Below, piece after piece: positions 34,536-44,555 of a DNA stretch of 64,000 nucleotides. The position numbers and the translations under genes are program-made. Numbering within the stretch: position 1 is the first letter of the stretch; each line of letters starts with the position of its first letter. Location of the stretch: positions 134,785,027 to 134,849,026 of the forward strand of contig OY757013.1 in assembly GCA_963580285.1 (NCBI GenBank), written 5' to 3'. The DNA comes from Lucinisca nassula. Its lineage: Eukaryota > Mollusca > Bivalvia > Lucinida > Lucinidae. Under the pieces are notes generated by a model, which did not search any database, had not been told where the DNA came from, and saw nothing but the letters and a program-made list of their open reading frames with translations.

Positions 34536-34718
34536 TTAAAGGCGTTGGTTCTTTGGCTCCTCAGTTAGCAAATGGGGCACCCACCGAGCGCAAATCTTTC
34601 TCAAGCCCAAGTATTTTGTCCGAATGGCATGCACGCTGCCTTCTGATATGCCAGTGCATTTAGCTGTCTCTTTCACTGACAGTCGCGTATCTTCTTCGAC
34701 GACTGCCTTTAAATAGAA
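34536..34718 (-). pseudogene. Mariner-type transposase N-terminal fragment
   Basis: Minus-strand frame reads VVEEDTRLSVKETAKCTGIS, then EGSVHAIRTKYLGLRKICAR and WVPHLLT. It matches the second helix-turn-helix and linker of mariner transposases; compare DDRRLTVNQLAKTVGIS and SARWVPRLLTPDQ in the mariner at 39873-41154. The catalytic DDD domain is missing. The frame is continuous with the upstream Penelope-like 3' segment, giving a chimeric 152-codon open frame across 34536-34994. Confidence 0.7.
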
Positions 34719-35172
34719 GTGGAGGCAATGATCAGGAATCGATACAATCAATCCACAGCTCCCATCAGAGACACCAAAGGGAAAGAAACACAAGCATGGA
34801 ACAACAGACCCTAATGGAAACATCAATAGCGGAAAGCCAAAAGGACAGTTACTTTCCCACAAACTGGCCAATAGGCTATCCAGAATAAAATAATATAAGC
34901 GACACAAACACCTAACAAAAATAAACCGCGCCTTGGAACGGCCAGCGAAAACGAACCCCACTGGGGGGCTTAAATCGATTTTACGTGGACACAATCCTGG
35001 CCCTTACTTCCGTCGCGATAAATCACAAATAATTTATTCAGTCTGCACGAAGGCCTCCTAACTCATCAGTGCAACATCTCCGTGGACACAAAAATCAAAC
35101 AACCACAGAGATGAAACAGCGGTGAGGACTCGACAGCAAGAAACCACTGAAATGCTAGAGCAAAGGAAAACC
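34719..35172 (-). mobile_element. Penelope-like element 3' region
   Basis: About 450 bp matching the non-coding 3' part of the element at 28457-29535. Shared blocks are ACTCGACAGCAAGAAACCAC, GGGCTTAAATCGATTTTACG, CAAAGGGAAAGAAA and TGATCAGGAATCGATACAAT (all on the plus strand). The 3' terminus directly abuts the mariner fragment. Confidence 0.7.
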
Positions 35173-35406
35173 AACAGTTGGCGATGGTTGCCTTGGTGCG
35201 TTGACCCACCGATAAATTTTGCGCTTTGAAATGGCAAGAAGTTCATATATGGCACACAATTCATCAAATATCTGACTTGAACCTATGTCAAGCATAACAC
35301 GGCATTAATGTAGTTGCGAATCAATCCGTTCTGTCCATTTTACAATGCAACTCGTAAATTGGTATTAGTCATTATAAAAGCAATTTGCACTAAAATAAAC
35401 GTTGTC
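35173..35406. other. Interval without recognisable gene
   Basis: Short unrecognised spacer between the retroelement fragment and the SINE. Confidence 0.35.
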
Positions 35407-35419
35407 GGTAGCTATTTGA

Positions 35420-35713
35420 TTTCGTTTGTTTGATTTCAGGTTTATCGTCCCGGTAAGCATCGTATAGGTCATTTTGGAGACGTTGCTTCCAATTTTGGAG
35501 ATTTTACCCGACATTGATATGCAATGATATCTCAAGCCCTGTCGCGCAATAAAAACAATAGGCTTTATAAGCACTGACCGTCCGACTCGTACCGCTTTGC
35601 CCAGGCAGGATCCCCTAGGCGGTTTGCAAGTAATAGTGTGCGGTCGGTTTCAGCTCTGCGTGGAAGCATCATGCAGCCCATCTATTTCTTCAAGCCCCGA
35701 TGGGCGGAGGCCT
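35420..35713 (-). mobile_element. SINE-A, full length, with 13-bp TSD
   Basis: Minus-orientation SINE-A (TTCGTTTGTTTGATTTCAGG ... CCCCGATGGGCGGAGGCCT). Perfect TSD GGTAGCTATTTGA at 35407-35419 and 35714-35726. A few internal deletions are present (TAGATCCTCTAAGCGG is shortened). Confidence 0.88.
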
Positions 35714-35860
35714 GGTAGCTATTTGAAAGGCTATTCAAGTGCAATGGAGCGTTATCAGAAAAATATACGATTAAACTACGGAAACCAATTGGTGACAAAA
35801 CGTTTTGAAGGACCCTCATATTTTCAAACCAAATATTAAATCATGGACTATTTGTTTGTA

Positions 35861-36015
35861 TTTTTTTTTTTTTTTTTTTTTTTGGTGGGGGGAGGGTTGT
35901 TTTTATGGCCCTTTCAAGATTATTTCACTCATATCGAGCCGATCGTTAATCAGAGGTGGGGGAAAACCAGAGTACCCGGAGAAAAACCACCGGACCTTCC
36001 TTTGCAGTATTGGAG
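35861..36015 (-). mobile_element. SINE-B, truncated
   Basis: Matches the tail and body of 30554-30783 (GGCCCTTTCAAGATTATTTC, GGTGGGGGAAAACCAGAGTA, CCGGAGAAAAACCAC). It stops before the tRNA-like head. It is preceded by a T tract. Confidence 0.75.
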
Positions 36016-36226
36016 TTTAATGACCCAGTCAACTGTATTTAAGTCATTTTTGAGCTGGTCAGTTAACCAATCTACAGTTTCCTGGGCAGGCTTATACGTA
36101 AGCGGTTAACTAGTACTGTGCACATTCTTTCGCCAGAAACTGACAACTGCCCTTCTTGAATCAGCGGAAAGAAGATAATGACCATAGAAAAGATTTTATG
36201 ATCAATCTCCACGAAATAATTTTGCC

Positions 36227-36299
36227 GACCCCGACAGGTATCGAACCCGGATGCTTCTACTCATCAGTCAGAGGCACATCGCACTGAGCTACCGAGGTC
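36227..36299 (-). tRNA. tRNA-like sequence (tRNA pseudogene or SINE head)
   Basis: The minus strand reads GACCTCGGTAGCTCAGTGCG ... CCGGGTTCGATACCTGTCGG-GGTC. The 7-bp acceptor stem GACCTCG/CGGGGTC pairs fully with one G-T. The T arm with GGTTCGATA-C is present, and the A-box is TAGCTCAGTGC. The D and anticodon stems pair poorly, so a working tRNA is unlikely. No encoded CCA and no clear SINE tail are seen. Confidence 0.4.
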
Positions 36300-37120
36300 A
36301 GCTATATGGGACTTTGGCGAATAGAGAAAACTGACCATAGACCAATCTACATTATTTTATTGTACAACTCGCCACAAATAAAACAAATATGACATGACAC
36401 CCCTAAGGCTGTTATCGGATCCGTCCCAAGGTGGAAGAGTCTACAATCTCCTCGCTGCGGACACATGTCGTGTCAACGTCGACTTCGACGCGACGTTTCT
36501 TAGACATTATTTGCCCTCTGGGCTGAAATTGAGATGTTAACGTCTTCTGAAATGGCAAAAAGTGTTCCCCGATGTTATGAAACATTCTATCATATGACGT
36601 CGCCTCTGAGAGTGTAATAACGCCATTTATTACATTTTTAACAATGAATTACCTACTTTTCTCGATCAAAGAAACCCCGATAATCGTTCAACAGGGATTT
36701 TTTTTTAATTTCTTCGTTTCGAACGTTTTGACGTCATAATTGCTAGGTGATGTTGCTGACGTCGTTGGTAACAACAATAAAAATAGTTGACGTTTGGCGG
36801 AAAATCTGATAAAATCATAAAAATCAGACTTCAATTTTCGAGTCCATTTAACGTTTTTGAGGAGAGACCTGCAACACGAAGATAAAGCATTATTTTCCTG
36901 AAAATACAATTCTAATTTCATGACATTTTGTGCATCTGTATGTCAAGGACAGGATAATTTTTTTGCATTGGCGACTGATTTTCAAACTAAACCACGCCTC
37001 CTAAAATCCATACCCTGACTGGAACTATTTGAGTTGGAAATTAGAATGGCTGAATTTGAAAATTCAAAGGTAAAAGTTGGCTGGAAATGTAATAAACAGT
37101 TTATTTTGTTGTTTTGATGG
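36300..37120. other. Interval without recognisable gene
   Basis: Unrecognised, with several ACGTC/GACGT words (36470-36770). No domain-bearing frame. Confidence 0.35.
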
Positions 37121-37123
37121 ATT

Positions 37124-37235
37124 CGGGAGAAATAATTCACTCGTGTTCTAAAGCTTTCGTGCAAAAAACTCGTTCGCTATCGCTCACTCGTTTTTTACTC
37201 CGACGCCTTAGAACACTTGTGAATTATTTCACCGT
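37124..37235. repeat. Imperfect inverted repeat
   Basis: The outer arms GAGAAATAATTCACTCGTGTTCT and AGAACACTTGTGAATTATTTC pair with few mismatches. The inside has AAAAAACTCGTTCGC and CACTCGTTTTTT mirrored. It is a MITE-like hairpin of about 110 bp, followed by an A tract. Confidence 0.6.
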
Positions 37236-37414
37236 AATCGATCAAAAAAAAAAAAAAAAAAAAGAAATAAACTCTATGTAATATTTTCGATAATCAACTA
37301 GTGGATTAAATATGCAAATAAGCTAGATACGTCCCGTAACTTTACATGTACGATGTTCTTAACGACGTCGCGTTTACTAATCACGGAATATTGATACTTT
37401 TTTGTAAACAATAG

Positions 37415-37680
37415 TAAATAAAATTCGTTTTAAATGTCATCTGATAAACAGAATCTTGCATTCGTGCTCATGTATTATTGAATTTATTAAACTCGTAGGG
37501 GAAACGGGATTAAATGCGTTTGAAATGTCATATGATAAATAGAATCTTGCATTCGTGATCATGTGTTATTGAATTTATTAAACTCGTTGGGGGAAACGGG
37601 ATAAAATGCTCGGCAACGCCTCGCATTTTATTCTTTTTCCTCAACTCGTTTAATAAATTCAATAATGCATGGACACTCAT
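37415..37680. repeat. Direct repeat of about 110 bp plus inverted arm
   Basis: TGTCATCTGATAAACAGAAT ... AACTCGTAGGGGAAACGGGA recurs as TGTCATATGATAAATAGAAT ... AACTCGTTGGGGGAAACGGG about 95-115 bp later. An inverted partner, ACTCGTTTAATAAATTCAAT, lies at about 37646-37665. CGGCAACGCCTCGCATTTTA sits at the turn. Confidence 0.6.
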
Positions 37681-37699
37681 GTAAGATCCTCTATGTTAT

Positions 37700-38275
37700 C
37701 CTCAATTTGGATGAGGAATTCTTAATGCTCAATAGTTTTAAAGTACAAACACATTCGGAAATATTCCTGCTTAAATCATTTTCCTGCTTTAATCATTTTC
37801 CTGCTTAAATTTTAAAACGCCAAAAATATAAATACAAACAATTATGACAATTTTCTTGCTCAAATCAGCAAAGATGCTTATAAATTTTAAAATCACATTG
37901 GCGTTTTTAAAATTTATAAGCAGGAAAAATTCCATGCTTAGTGGAGTTAAGCCTGAAACGTTTTTATCTTACTCCGAGCGGGTACACGTCGTTATGACAA
38001 CGTCAAATATACATCGGTACAACGTCATGACGTTGCCCTGACGTAGATTTGACGTTGTATATACATCATGACGTTGCACCGACGTTTATGTGACGTCACA
38101 ACTACGTAATGTGACTGCTGGGCTACGTGTTACCCAGGTTCAGAGTGTTCAAAACTATCGACATCGTTATCTACCATATCACTAAAATTTTAATCATTTA
38201 ATATGGCAAATATAATAATTTATTTCATACTTAGCAGTGAAATCAATGCATATCTGAAACAAATAAAATGATATC
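37700..38275. other. Interval with an ACGT-dense segment
   Basis: About 37985-38110 holds many ACGT words (AACGTCATGACGTTGCC, TGACGTTGTATATACATC, GACGTTTATGTGACGTC) spaced at roughly 10-25 bp. It ends in GACTGCTGGG. This looks like the degenerate tandem interior of an inverted-repeat element. The rest is unrecognised. Confidence 0.4.
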
Positions 38276-38364
38276 AATCACAAATAAAATGATATCAATC
38301 ACAAGTGAAATGATATCGTATCATTTCACTTGTGACTGATACAATTTATATCATTTCACTGTAG
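38276..38364. repeat. Short palindrome with duplicated arm
   Basis: AAATAAAATGATATCAATCAC is repeated in tandem. It is then mirrored by the near-perfect palindrome CACAAGTGAAATGATAT-CGT-ATCATTTCACTTGTG. Confidence 0.7.
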
Positions 38365-39333
38365 CGTGCCGGAACTACTTTTTTTTTACATTCTGGTCGA
38401 ACAAAAAGTTATTTTTTTCCTTTTATTTACTAAGAATAATAATTCCTTATGCCGTTAGAATATATATTTAAAGTGGGGCGTTAAACTGAATGAACAGGCG
38501 CCATATTTGACAACAGCAGCGCTTTGATTTTGAACATCTCTCTTTTGCCGACAAACATCTCGAGCAAAATTTAAATGCTCCCGCACAGATTAAGGCTTAG
38601 CTGTCTTTGTTACAAATGGTCTGCAAGGCGTGCAAGTTCACTGAATGGCTTAGTAAGAGTTTGTGCGAGGAAATCTGTGCTCAAATCAGCGTACTTTTTC
38701 CAACGTGAAAAACCGACCGCGACCGACTGCTACACATGGAATCGATGATATAGTGGCTGGGTGCATGTCACTTAGAGCCTTCAAAAACTAAATGGACTTC
38801 AAATAAGCACAACGCATTCCGTAACATACCTTGAAAAGCATTCTTTTAACCAGAAATTCAAAATGGCGATTTGTTTATGCCATGAAACTGACAGGCGAAA
38901 ATCGTGATGTCACCTCCTCGGGTCGATCAATTACCGTGTAATAATAAATTATAAAATTAAAAAAAAAACATTAACTTTTTTTTAAGTATTTCATCTCGGG
39001 TGTTGAAAACAACATAATTTTCACTCGTGCTCTGCACTGGTGAAAATTATGATATTTTCAACACATTCGATAAAATATTTTTGGTATCCACCTCAAAAAA
39101 GTAAATATCCTCTATATTTTTTGCTGAGAAAATGCGAGCAGCTTTTGCATCTGCAAAATCTGCTCACATTTTTTGTCAGCAAAAATACCATTGTGTTAGA
39201 TATTGCACTTACTGGAACAGTTAACAGTCTGATCACCAACGAGCTCGTTCAATTAACAATGCTTTGAACAACTGGGTCTAGATGTTCAGGTTGTCTTGTC
39301 GGGTACCAATCCTTTATCTAACAACTTGGCCCA
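38365..39333. other. Interval without gene; small inverted repeats
   Basis: A mirrored pair around 39000-39062 (TGTTGAAAACAACATAATTTTCACTCG and TGAAAATTATGATATTTTCAACA) and a weaker one at 39131-39187 are visible. No coding feature is recognised. Confidence 0.4.
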
Positions 39334-39605
39334 CATTACGAAAACACGCCTATACAAATACATTGCCACCTTTTTCGCCGAAAAATGTTATGATGAAAAA
39401 TTGTGATATTTTTCTTATTTCTGCTCAAAATATAGATTGTGGGCACTCGTTAGAACCGCCTCATCGAGGCGATTCTAACGAGTATCCACAATCTATATTT
39501 TAGAGCAGAAATAAGAAAAATAAGGTATACCCCGGAAACCCCAGTTTTACTATATAAAAGTGCGGTTCAAAGGCGTCAAAATTATATAGGCGTGTTTTCG
39601 TGATG
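39334..39605. mobile_element. MITE-1, full-length reference copy
   Basis: 272 bp from CATTACGAAAACACGCCTAT to ATATAGGCGTGTTTTCGTGATG, giving terminal inverted repeats of about 25 bp. The inner mirrored blocks are TTTTTCTTATTTCTGCTC and GAGCAGAAATAAGAAAAAT. The centre is ATAGATTGTGGGCACTCG, GTTAGAACCGCCTC-ATC-GAGGCGATTCTAAC and CGAGTATCCACAATCTAT. Non-coding. No unambiguous TSD, so the superfamily is open. Confidence 0.85.
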
Positions 39606-39870
39606 AGATGTTCATAGAGTCCTACAGTACACCAGTCGTTTATCTAACAACTAGGCCCAGTTGTTCAGGTCTGCAGGATATCAATCATTTATCTTTCCTA
39701 TCACATCGAAACCCCTTTTCCTATGTGCGTTTACTGCACAGACTTGCTATATAACCACACGGGGTATTCGACTACCTGGATTGCAGACGGACACCGAAAA
39801 CGCCGACTGAAAAAAGCACAAACACTCGTCGTGAGTTGAATAAAATCGCACTTTACCGGCATATATTAAA
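39606..39870. other. Interval without recognisable gene
   Basis: Spacer between MITE-1 and mariner, with no feature recognised. Confidence 0.35.
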
Positions 39871-39872
39871 TA

Positions 39873-41154
39873 CGAGGGTAGGCTGAAAAGTTCTGAGCCT
39901 GAACAAGATCAAATGGCCTGTCCATGCTGAAAGTGCCTTATTTTTCAAAATAGACTCCCTTCCTGTCCACACAATTCCTCCAGCGAAGCTGGAGTCCTTG
40001 GATCCCAGTGGTATAGAAGGTCTCATCTTGGTCCCTGAAAATCTCCTCCACAGCAGCTATCACCTCCTCGTCTGACCGATAATGCAGCCCGGCCAAGTGC
40101 TTTTTCATGTTTGGAAACAGGAAATAATCTGATGGGGCTAGATCAGGTGAATACAGAGGGTGAACAACAAGTGTGAAGCCACAGTCATGCACAGCAGCAA
40201 TTGCGACAACCGATTTATGAGCAGGCGCATTGTCCTGATGGAACAAGACCCCTTTTGTCATATTTCCGGGTCGTTTAGCCTTAATTGCTTTTCGCAATCG
40301 TTTTAGCAGATCTGCATAATACTCGACATAAATGGTTCTGCCCTTTTGAACGTAATCTATGAATATTATGCCCTTGGCATCCCAGAACACTGATGCCATT
40401 ACCTTCCCTGCACAGGAGACGACCTTTGCCTTCTTTGGAGGGGGTGAGCCAGGGTGCTTCCATTGCATGGATTGTCTTTTGGTCTCTGGCTCAAAGTGAT
40501 GAACCCAACATTCATCCTGTCAAGAAAACCATATTGGTCTGCTTCAAAAATAGCCAAGTTGGCTTGTGACAGGTTCAGTCTGGTCAACCTTTGGTCAGGC
40601 GTCAAAAGCCGTGGCACCCATCTGGCGGAAACCTTCGACATTCCTAATTCACTGTGTAGAATGTTCTCTACTCGTTCACGGGAGATGCCAACAGTTTTAG
40701 CTAACTGATTCACAGTTAAACGCCTGTCATCCATCACGACCCTGTGCACTTGGCAGATGGTTTCCTCAGTTGTTGCCGTTGTGGGTCGTCCACACCGGTC
40801 ATCATCTTCAAGGCTGTCCTTGCCCATCTTAAAATTTGCTGCCCACCTTTTCACGGTTGCATACGAAGGAGCATCATCCCCTAATGTAGCAGCCATATCG
40901 GCATGAATGTCCTTAGGAGCTAACCCCTTTTTATGGAGGTACTTGATGACACCACGATGCCAGATTTTGTCCATTTTCTCAAAAACGTGCTAGTATCAAT
41001 TTTCAAAGTCTAGAATATCTGCGTTATTGCAGATAAACTTGAACTCATTTGAGTCAAATCAAGTAATAAAGGTTGGAATTTAATGAATACAAAATTTCAT
41101 GGCTCTTCGATGCCTGCTTCTTGGTCAGGCTCAGAACTTTTCAGCCTACCCTCG
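39873..41154 (-). mobile_element. mariner transposon, 1282 bp
   Basis: Flanked by the TA target duplication (39871-39872 and 41155-41156), with perfect 30-bp terminal inverted repeats starting CGAGGGTAGGCTGAAAAGTT. Length and layout are those of a complete mariner. The single transposase gene occupies most of it on the minus strand. Perfect repeats and one coding lesion suggest a recent insertion. Cut-and-paste transposition into TA is known for the family. Confidence 0.95.
39938..40974 (-). pseudogene. mariner transposase (D,D34D), one frameshift
   Basis: Would bind the element's terminal repeats and catalyse DNA cleavage and strand transfer in the nucleus. The N-terminus begins MDKIWHRGVIKYLHKKGLAP and holds two helix-turn-helix parts: TVKRWAANFKMGKDSLEDDD with the GRPTT hook, then LTVNQLAKTVGISRERVENI. 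WVPRLLTPDQ follows. The catalytic domain reads DECWVHHFEPETKRQS, MQWKHPGSPPPKKAK, FHQDNAPAHKS and YSPDLAPSDYFLF. The second and third Asp are separated by 34 residues, defining mariner. A one-base loss near 40518, just before the first catalytic Asp, splits the frame. 1037 nt equals 345 codons plus two nt, matching the usual length of about 345 residues. Confidence 0.93.
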
Positions 41155-41156
41155 TA

Positions 41157-42112
41157 GATGCCTGCAGATGTTAATAGCAATCCGTTTCGCAGTGTCTCGG
41201 AATACTTTCCACGAACTGCGGACGTAAATCCTTCTGTCAATAACGAATTATAACATATTTTATTCGGCAAAATATAGATGTTTTATGCAAGTCGACATTT
41301 TTTTTTAGTTTTACAGCAATAATTCATACATAATTTCCAACATTTCCTGAATAGCATATAATACTTATACATTGAGTACGTGCCATGCGTTCTTAGAATT
41401 AGCAAAAAGCAGTATTTTAGAATTATAGATGTGAAATTCTCGATGAGGGTGTTCGAATAAGGCTACCAATGACGACCCGCACAGATACCACGCAATGCAG
41501 ACGGCACAAAGTTATGGTTACCACATGCGTGGAAAAATGGAATAAAAGGAGTAAAATACATTGTTTTCGTTGAATTTGAAAGTTAACCCAGACACTGGAG
41601 CCTTACCACAGTGCATCTCGACCCAAGAGTGTATTTCATTCTCAATGTAGAAGGGAAGGCACCGCATGTGAGTCCTATGCGCGCATATGTCTTTAAATAG
41701 CGCATATTACCCGTCACTTTTTTATTCGGTGTCATAAATCTGTGATTTCATAATGTTAGATACATTTTGCGATCAAATAGGCAAGATCTGTTAATTTCCT
41801 TTGGTCAACTAATAGCGTAATCCCACAAAACAACAACGGACATGAATTCAGTCCTTTTCGTTACCTTTTGTCCACGCAGAATATTTTCAATATCATTATT
41901 TTGACAGATAAATATGATTATACATTATATTTCAAAACAGATCGTACTATAAAACTGTACGAGCTTGTTTCATAATTTTGACAGATAAATGTGATTATAC
42001 GTTATTATAACAACGTTGATATGACGTTGTTCCGGCGCGTGGTATGTGTTAGTAGGGTCGGGTCTTACGAAATAACGAATCGGTCTTATTAGATAAAAAG
42101 AATGACAATAAA
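41157..42112. other. Interval without recognisable gene
   Basis: Unrecognised. A direct repeat TTGACAGATAAATATGATTA / TTGACAGATAAATGTGATTA occurs at about 41902 and 41978. Confidence 0.4.
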
Positions 42113-42189
42113 ATTAACCCATATTTGCCTAGCGGCCCTTTTCTGGGAAATTAGCAAACAGTACAGACCCAGATCAGACGCCACAGAAC
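42113..42189. mobile_element. MITE-2 left half, truncated
   Basis: AATTAACCCATATTTGCCTA and GCAAACAGTACAGACCCAGA-TCAGACGCC match the left arm of the intact MITE-2 at 14330. The right arm is missing, and the fragment joins the Gypsy remnant. Confidence 0.7.
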
Positions 42190-42816
42190 ACGGCTGAAAG
42201 GTTCATCAAAAGCAGGTATAGGCTGCAGATGAGGTATAGTCTGATTGGGTTTTCCTACCATTTGGCATGTATGGCAGGACCTACAATGCTGAGAAACATC
42301 TGATTCTAACCCAGGCCAGTAAAAGGATTAAGTATCTTGTGATAGGTTTTATTTACACCTAAATGTTCAGACATGGGAGTTTCATGTGCCAAGTTTAATA
42401 TTTCGGGACGGTAAACCCGCGGAACCACTATCTGGTGGTTGACAGTCCACTCGTCTTCTGCTGAGACATCTGGTAGACGCCATTTTCTCATTAGAATGTC
42501 ATTTGTGACATAATAACAGACTGGGACCTGATACTACCTTCTCATCTAAAGCCCTTTCAAACCAAGGCGAAATTTCAGGATCCTTGTGCTGTTCTATAGC
42601 TACATGTAGTTGAGACCCGGATATATTGTCATGGCCTAGATCGAAAGATGAGTTATTCTCATGAAATTGTGTCTGCTTATCAGGCAGGCATGAAGACAGA
42701 GACCTTTTTATCTCGTCATTAAAAGACTGATCCAAAAATGTGTCAGTTAAAATAAAATCCTGTTTCCCATCAGTTTACTTGGCCTTACACATAGCCCTTG
42801 TGACTGCATAGAAGGG
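42190..42816 (-). pseudogene. Ty3/Gypsy pol fragment (linker and integrase zinc finger)
   Basis: Minus-strand frames read FILTDTFLDQSFNDEIK and HKDPEISPWFERALDEKVVS. The next frame gives MRKWRLPDVSAEDEWTVNHQ, IVVPRVYRPEILNLAHETPM, EHLGVNKTYHKIL and then CRSCHTCQMVGKPNQTIPHL. The H-x-H...C-x2-C layout (LAHETPMSEHLGV...CRSCHTC) is the H2C2 zinc-binding N-terminus of a retrotransposon integrase that follows RNase H. Two or more frameshifts or stops are present (near 42330 and 42510). The catalytic DDE core and LTRs are not adjacent. Confidence 0.8.
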
Positions 42817-42817
42817 T

Positions 42818-42893
42818 AATTTGAAGCAACGTCTCCAAAATGACCTTTACAGTGTTGACGGGGACGTTAAACCTCAAATCAAACAAACAAAAA
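42818..42893 (+). mobile_element. SINE-A 3' fragment
   Basis: AAGCAACGTCTCCAAAATGA and GACGGGGACGTTAAACCTCA with an A-rich end. Strongly 5'-truncated. Confidence 0.8.
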
Positions 42894-43195
42894 ACTATAA
42901 TAACAATATTATACAATGGGATTCAGAAGAAAGTCGATTGACTTAAAAAGTCTACCTTTCACTTATTTTTTTGCAAAAGGTCAAAGTACACGAGTAACAA
43001 TGGCGTGACTTGTGATAAGGTAAATTGTTGGAAATGAAATAATTTTGTATGTTTTATTTATTTTTATTTTATTTATTTATTTTTATTTTTTTGTTTAATT
43101 CATTTTCAAAATGCCGTCTGGCTATATTGTCTGCACGGGGTCGTAGCATCGCGTGAACAAGTCCGTTATCCACTAAAACGTCCCATAAACCCTAC
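42894..43195. other. Interval without recognisable gene
   Basis: Contains an (ATTTATTTTT)-rich tract at about 43050-43100. Nothing else is recognised. Confidence 0.4.
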
Positions 43196-43442
43196 GGTTC
43201 TTCTGTGGCGGTTTGTTTATGGCATTGTTTGTTACTGTGTGTGTCGCTTGTGTATTTTTGTTTTGGATGGCCATATGGCCATTTTGTGGGAAAGTAACTG
43301 TCCTTGTGGCCTTCCTTTGTTTGGGTTTCCGTTGTGGTCTGGTCGCTTGGTGTTTGTGTTTCTTTCCCTTTAGTGTCTTTGATGGGTGGAGTAAGTTAAT
43401 TGTATCGATTCCTGATCTTTGTTTTACTTCTACTTTTTATAT
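43196..43442 (+). mobile_element. Penelope-like element 3' end fragment
   Basis: Matches the 3' region of the family (GGCGGTTTGTTTATGGCATT, GGATGGCCATATGGCCATTT, ATTGTATCGATTCCTGATCT, ACTTCTACTTT), in plus orientation. The continuous 84-codon frame through it is not known to be coding in the family. Confidence 0.7.
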
Positions 43443-43449
43443 AAAACAA

Positions 43450-43620
43450 AATGTTTTACGGGGGTAAACATTATTTTCCTTATTTCTGCTCTAAGACATA
43501 GGTTGTGGGTACACGTTAGAACCGCCTCAAGAAGGCGGTTCTAACGAGCACCAAAACCTATCTTTAGAATATATAAATAAAAAATATCACAAATTATCAT
43601 CAGAAAAAATACCTTTTTGA
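43450..43620. mobile_element. MITE-1 core copy
   Basis: ACATAGGTTGTGGGTACACG, the centre GTTAGAACCGCCTC-AAGA-AGGCGGTTCTAAC and CTTATTTCTGCTC are present. The outer terminal repeats are missing. It lies directly after the retroelement 3' end. Confidence 0.65.
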
Positions 43621-43867
43621 GGTTTGCAAAAAGGCACTATATCACATGGATGTGTTATCGGAATGGAAAAATGAAGTTAGATATACATCTGAAGGTGTTA
43701 CAATGCCATATGTTACTTTGTCACGTGGTTAGAGCTACAGGTTATAATGATATTGTAATTAAGGTAACAGTCTGAGAAACCGTCTTGGTTAGTTCTATTC
43801 CGGATGCAGTAAATATATCAGTGGGTAGTAGTTTTATATGTTATAGGTTTATGGCCTATAATTTTGT
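43621..43867. other. Unrecognised spacer
   Basis: No feature recognised. Confidence 0.35.
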
Positions 43868-44166
43868 TTGTTTTTGCTTGATTTGAGGTTTAACGTCCCC
43901 GTCAACACTGTAAAGGTCATTTTGGAGACGTTGCTTACAGTTTTGTGGGATTTTACCCGACATTGAAATGAAATGGCATCTAAAGCCCTGCCGCCTAGTG
44001 AAACCAATACGGTTTTAAACCATAGACGGTCCGACTCGCACCGCATTGCTTGGGCAGGCTTAGATCCTCTAAGCAGTTTACCAGTACTGGTGTGCGGGTC
44101 GGTTTCAGCCCTGCGTGGAATCATCATGCAGCCCATCTTTTTCTTCAAGCCCCGATGGGCGGGGGC
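43868..44166 (-). mobile_element. SINE-A, near full length
   Basis: Minus-orientation SINE-A from TGTTTGTTTTTGCTTGATTT to CCCCGATGGGCGGGGGC. Good consensus match throughout. I could not identify a convincing TSD. Confidence 0.85.
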
Positions 44167-44218
44167 TGTGCGGCCGCGTAAAATAGTTTTAAGACCCCCT
44201 CCCTCCCCTCCAGTAGAA

Positions 44219-44275
44219 TTCGATTCACTGACCGTTCGAAGACGGTTCTTCTGTCGCGGTTTATTTTTGTTATGC
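44219..44275 (+). mobile_element. Penelope-like 3' region, part 1 of an interrupted copy
   Basis: ACCGTTCGAAGACGGTTCTT and CTGTCGCGGTTTATTTTTGT match the family. The copy is split by a MITE-1 and resumes at 44556. Confidence 0.65.
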
Positions 44276-44555
44276 TTTACGAAAACACGCCTATTCAAAT
44301 ATTATGGTTAATTTTACCAACAAATGTGAATTGTTTTAGCTAATAATGCTGATATATTTCATATTTCTGCTCAAAAAATAGATTGAGTGTACTCGTAAGA
44401 ACCGCCTCGGTTGTATCGAGTACCCACAGTCTATCTCTTTGAGCAGAAATAAGGAAAATACTGTGTACCCCTGTAAAGCCCAGTTTTACTGTATAAAATT
44501 GCGGTTTGAGGGGGGGGGGGGGGGGGCAAAATTGTATAGGCAAGTTTTCGTGATT
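44276..44555. mobile_element. MITE-1 inserted in a Penelope-like fragment
   Basis: TTTACGAAAACACGCCTATT at the left and TTGTATAGGCAAGTTTTCGT-GATT at the right are the terminal repeats. The centre has decayed to GTAAGAACCGCCTCGG-TTGTATCGAG. A G tract (about 44512-44526) has expanded in the right arm. Retroelement sequence on both sides shows it is a younger insertion. Confidence 0.8.

Noticed and set aside
43213..43467. Hydrophobic 84-codon frame resembling a membrane protein
   Set aside because: It lies in the Penelope-like 3' region, and the same DNA recurs at five or more places with frames broken differently, so it is a repeat artefact.
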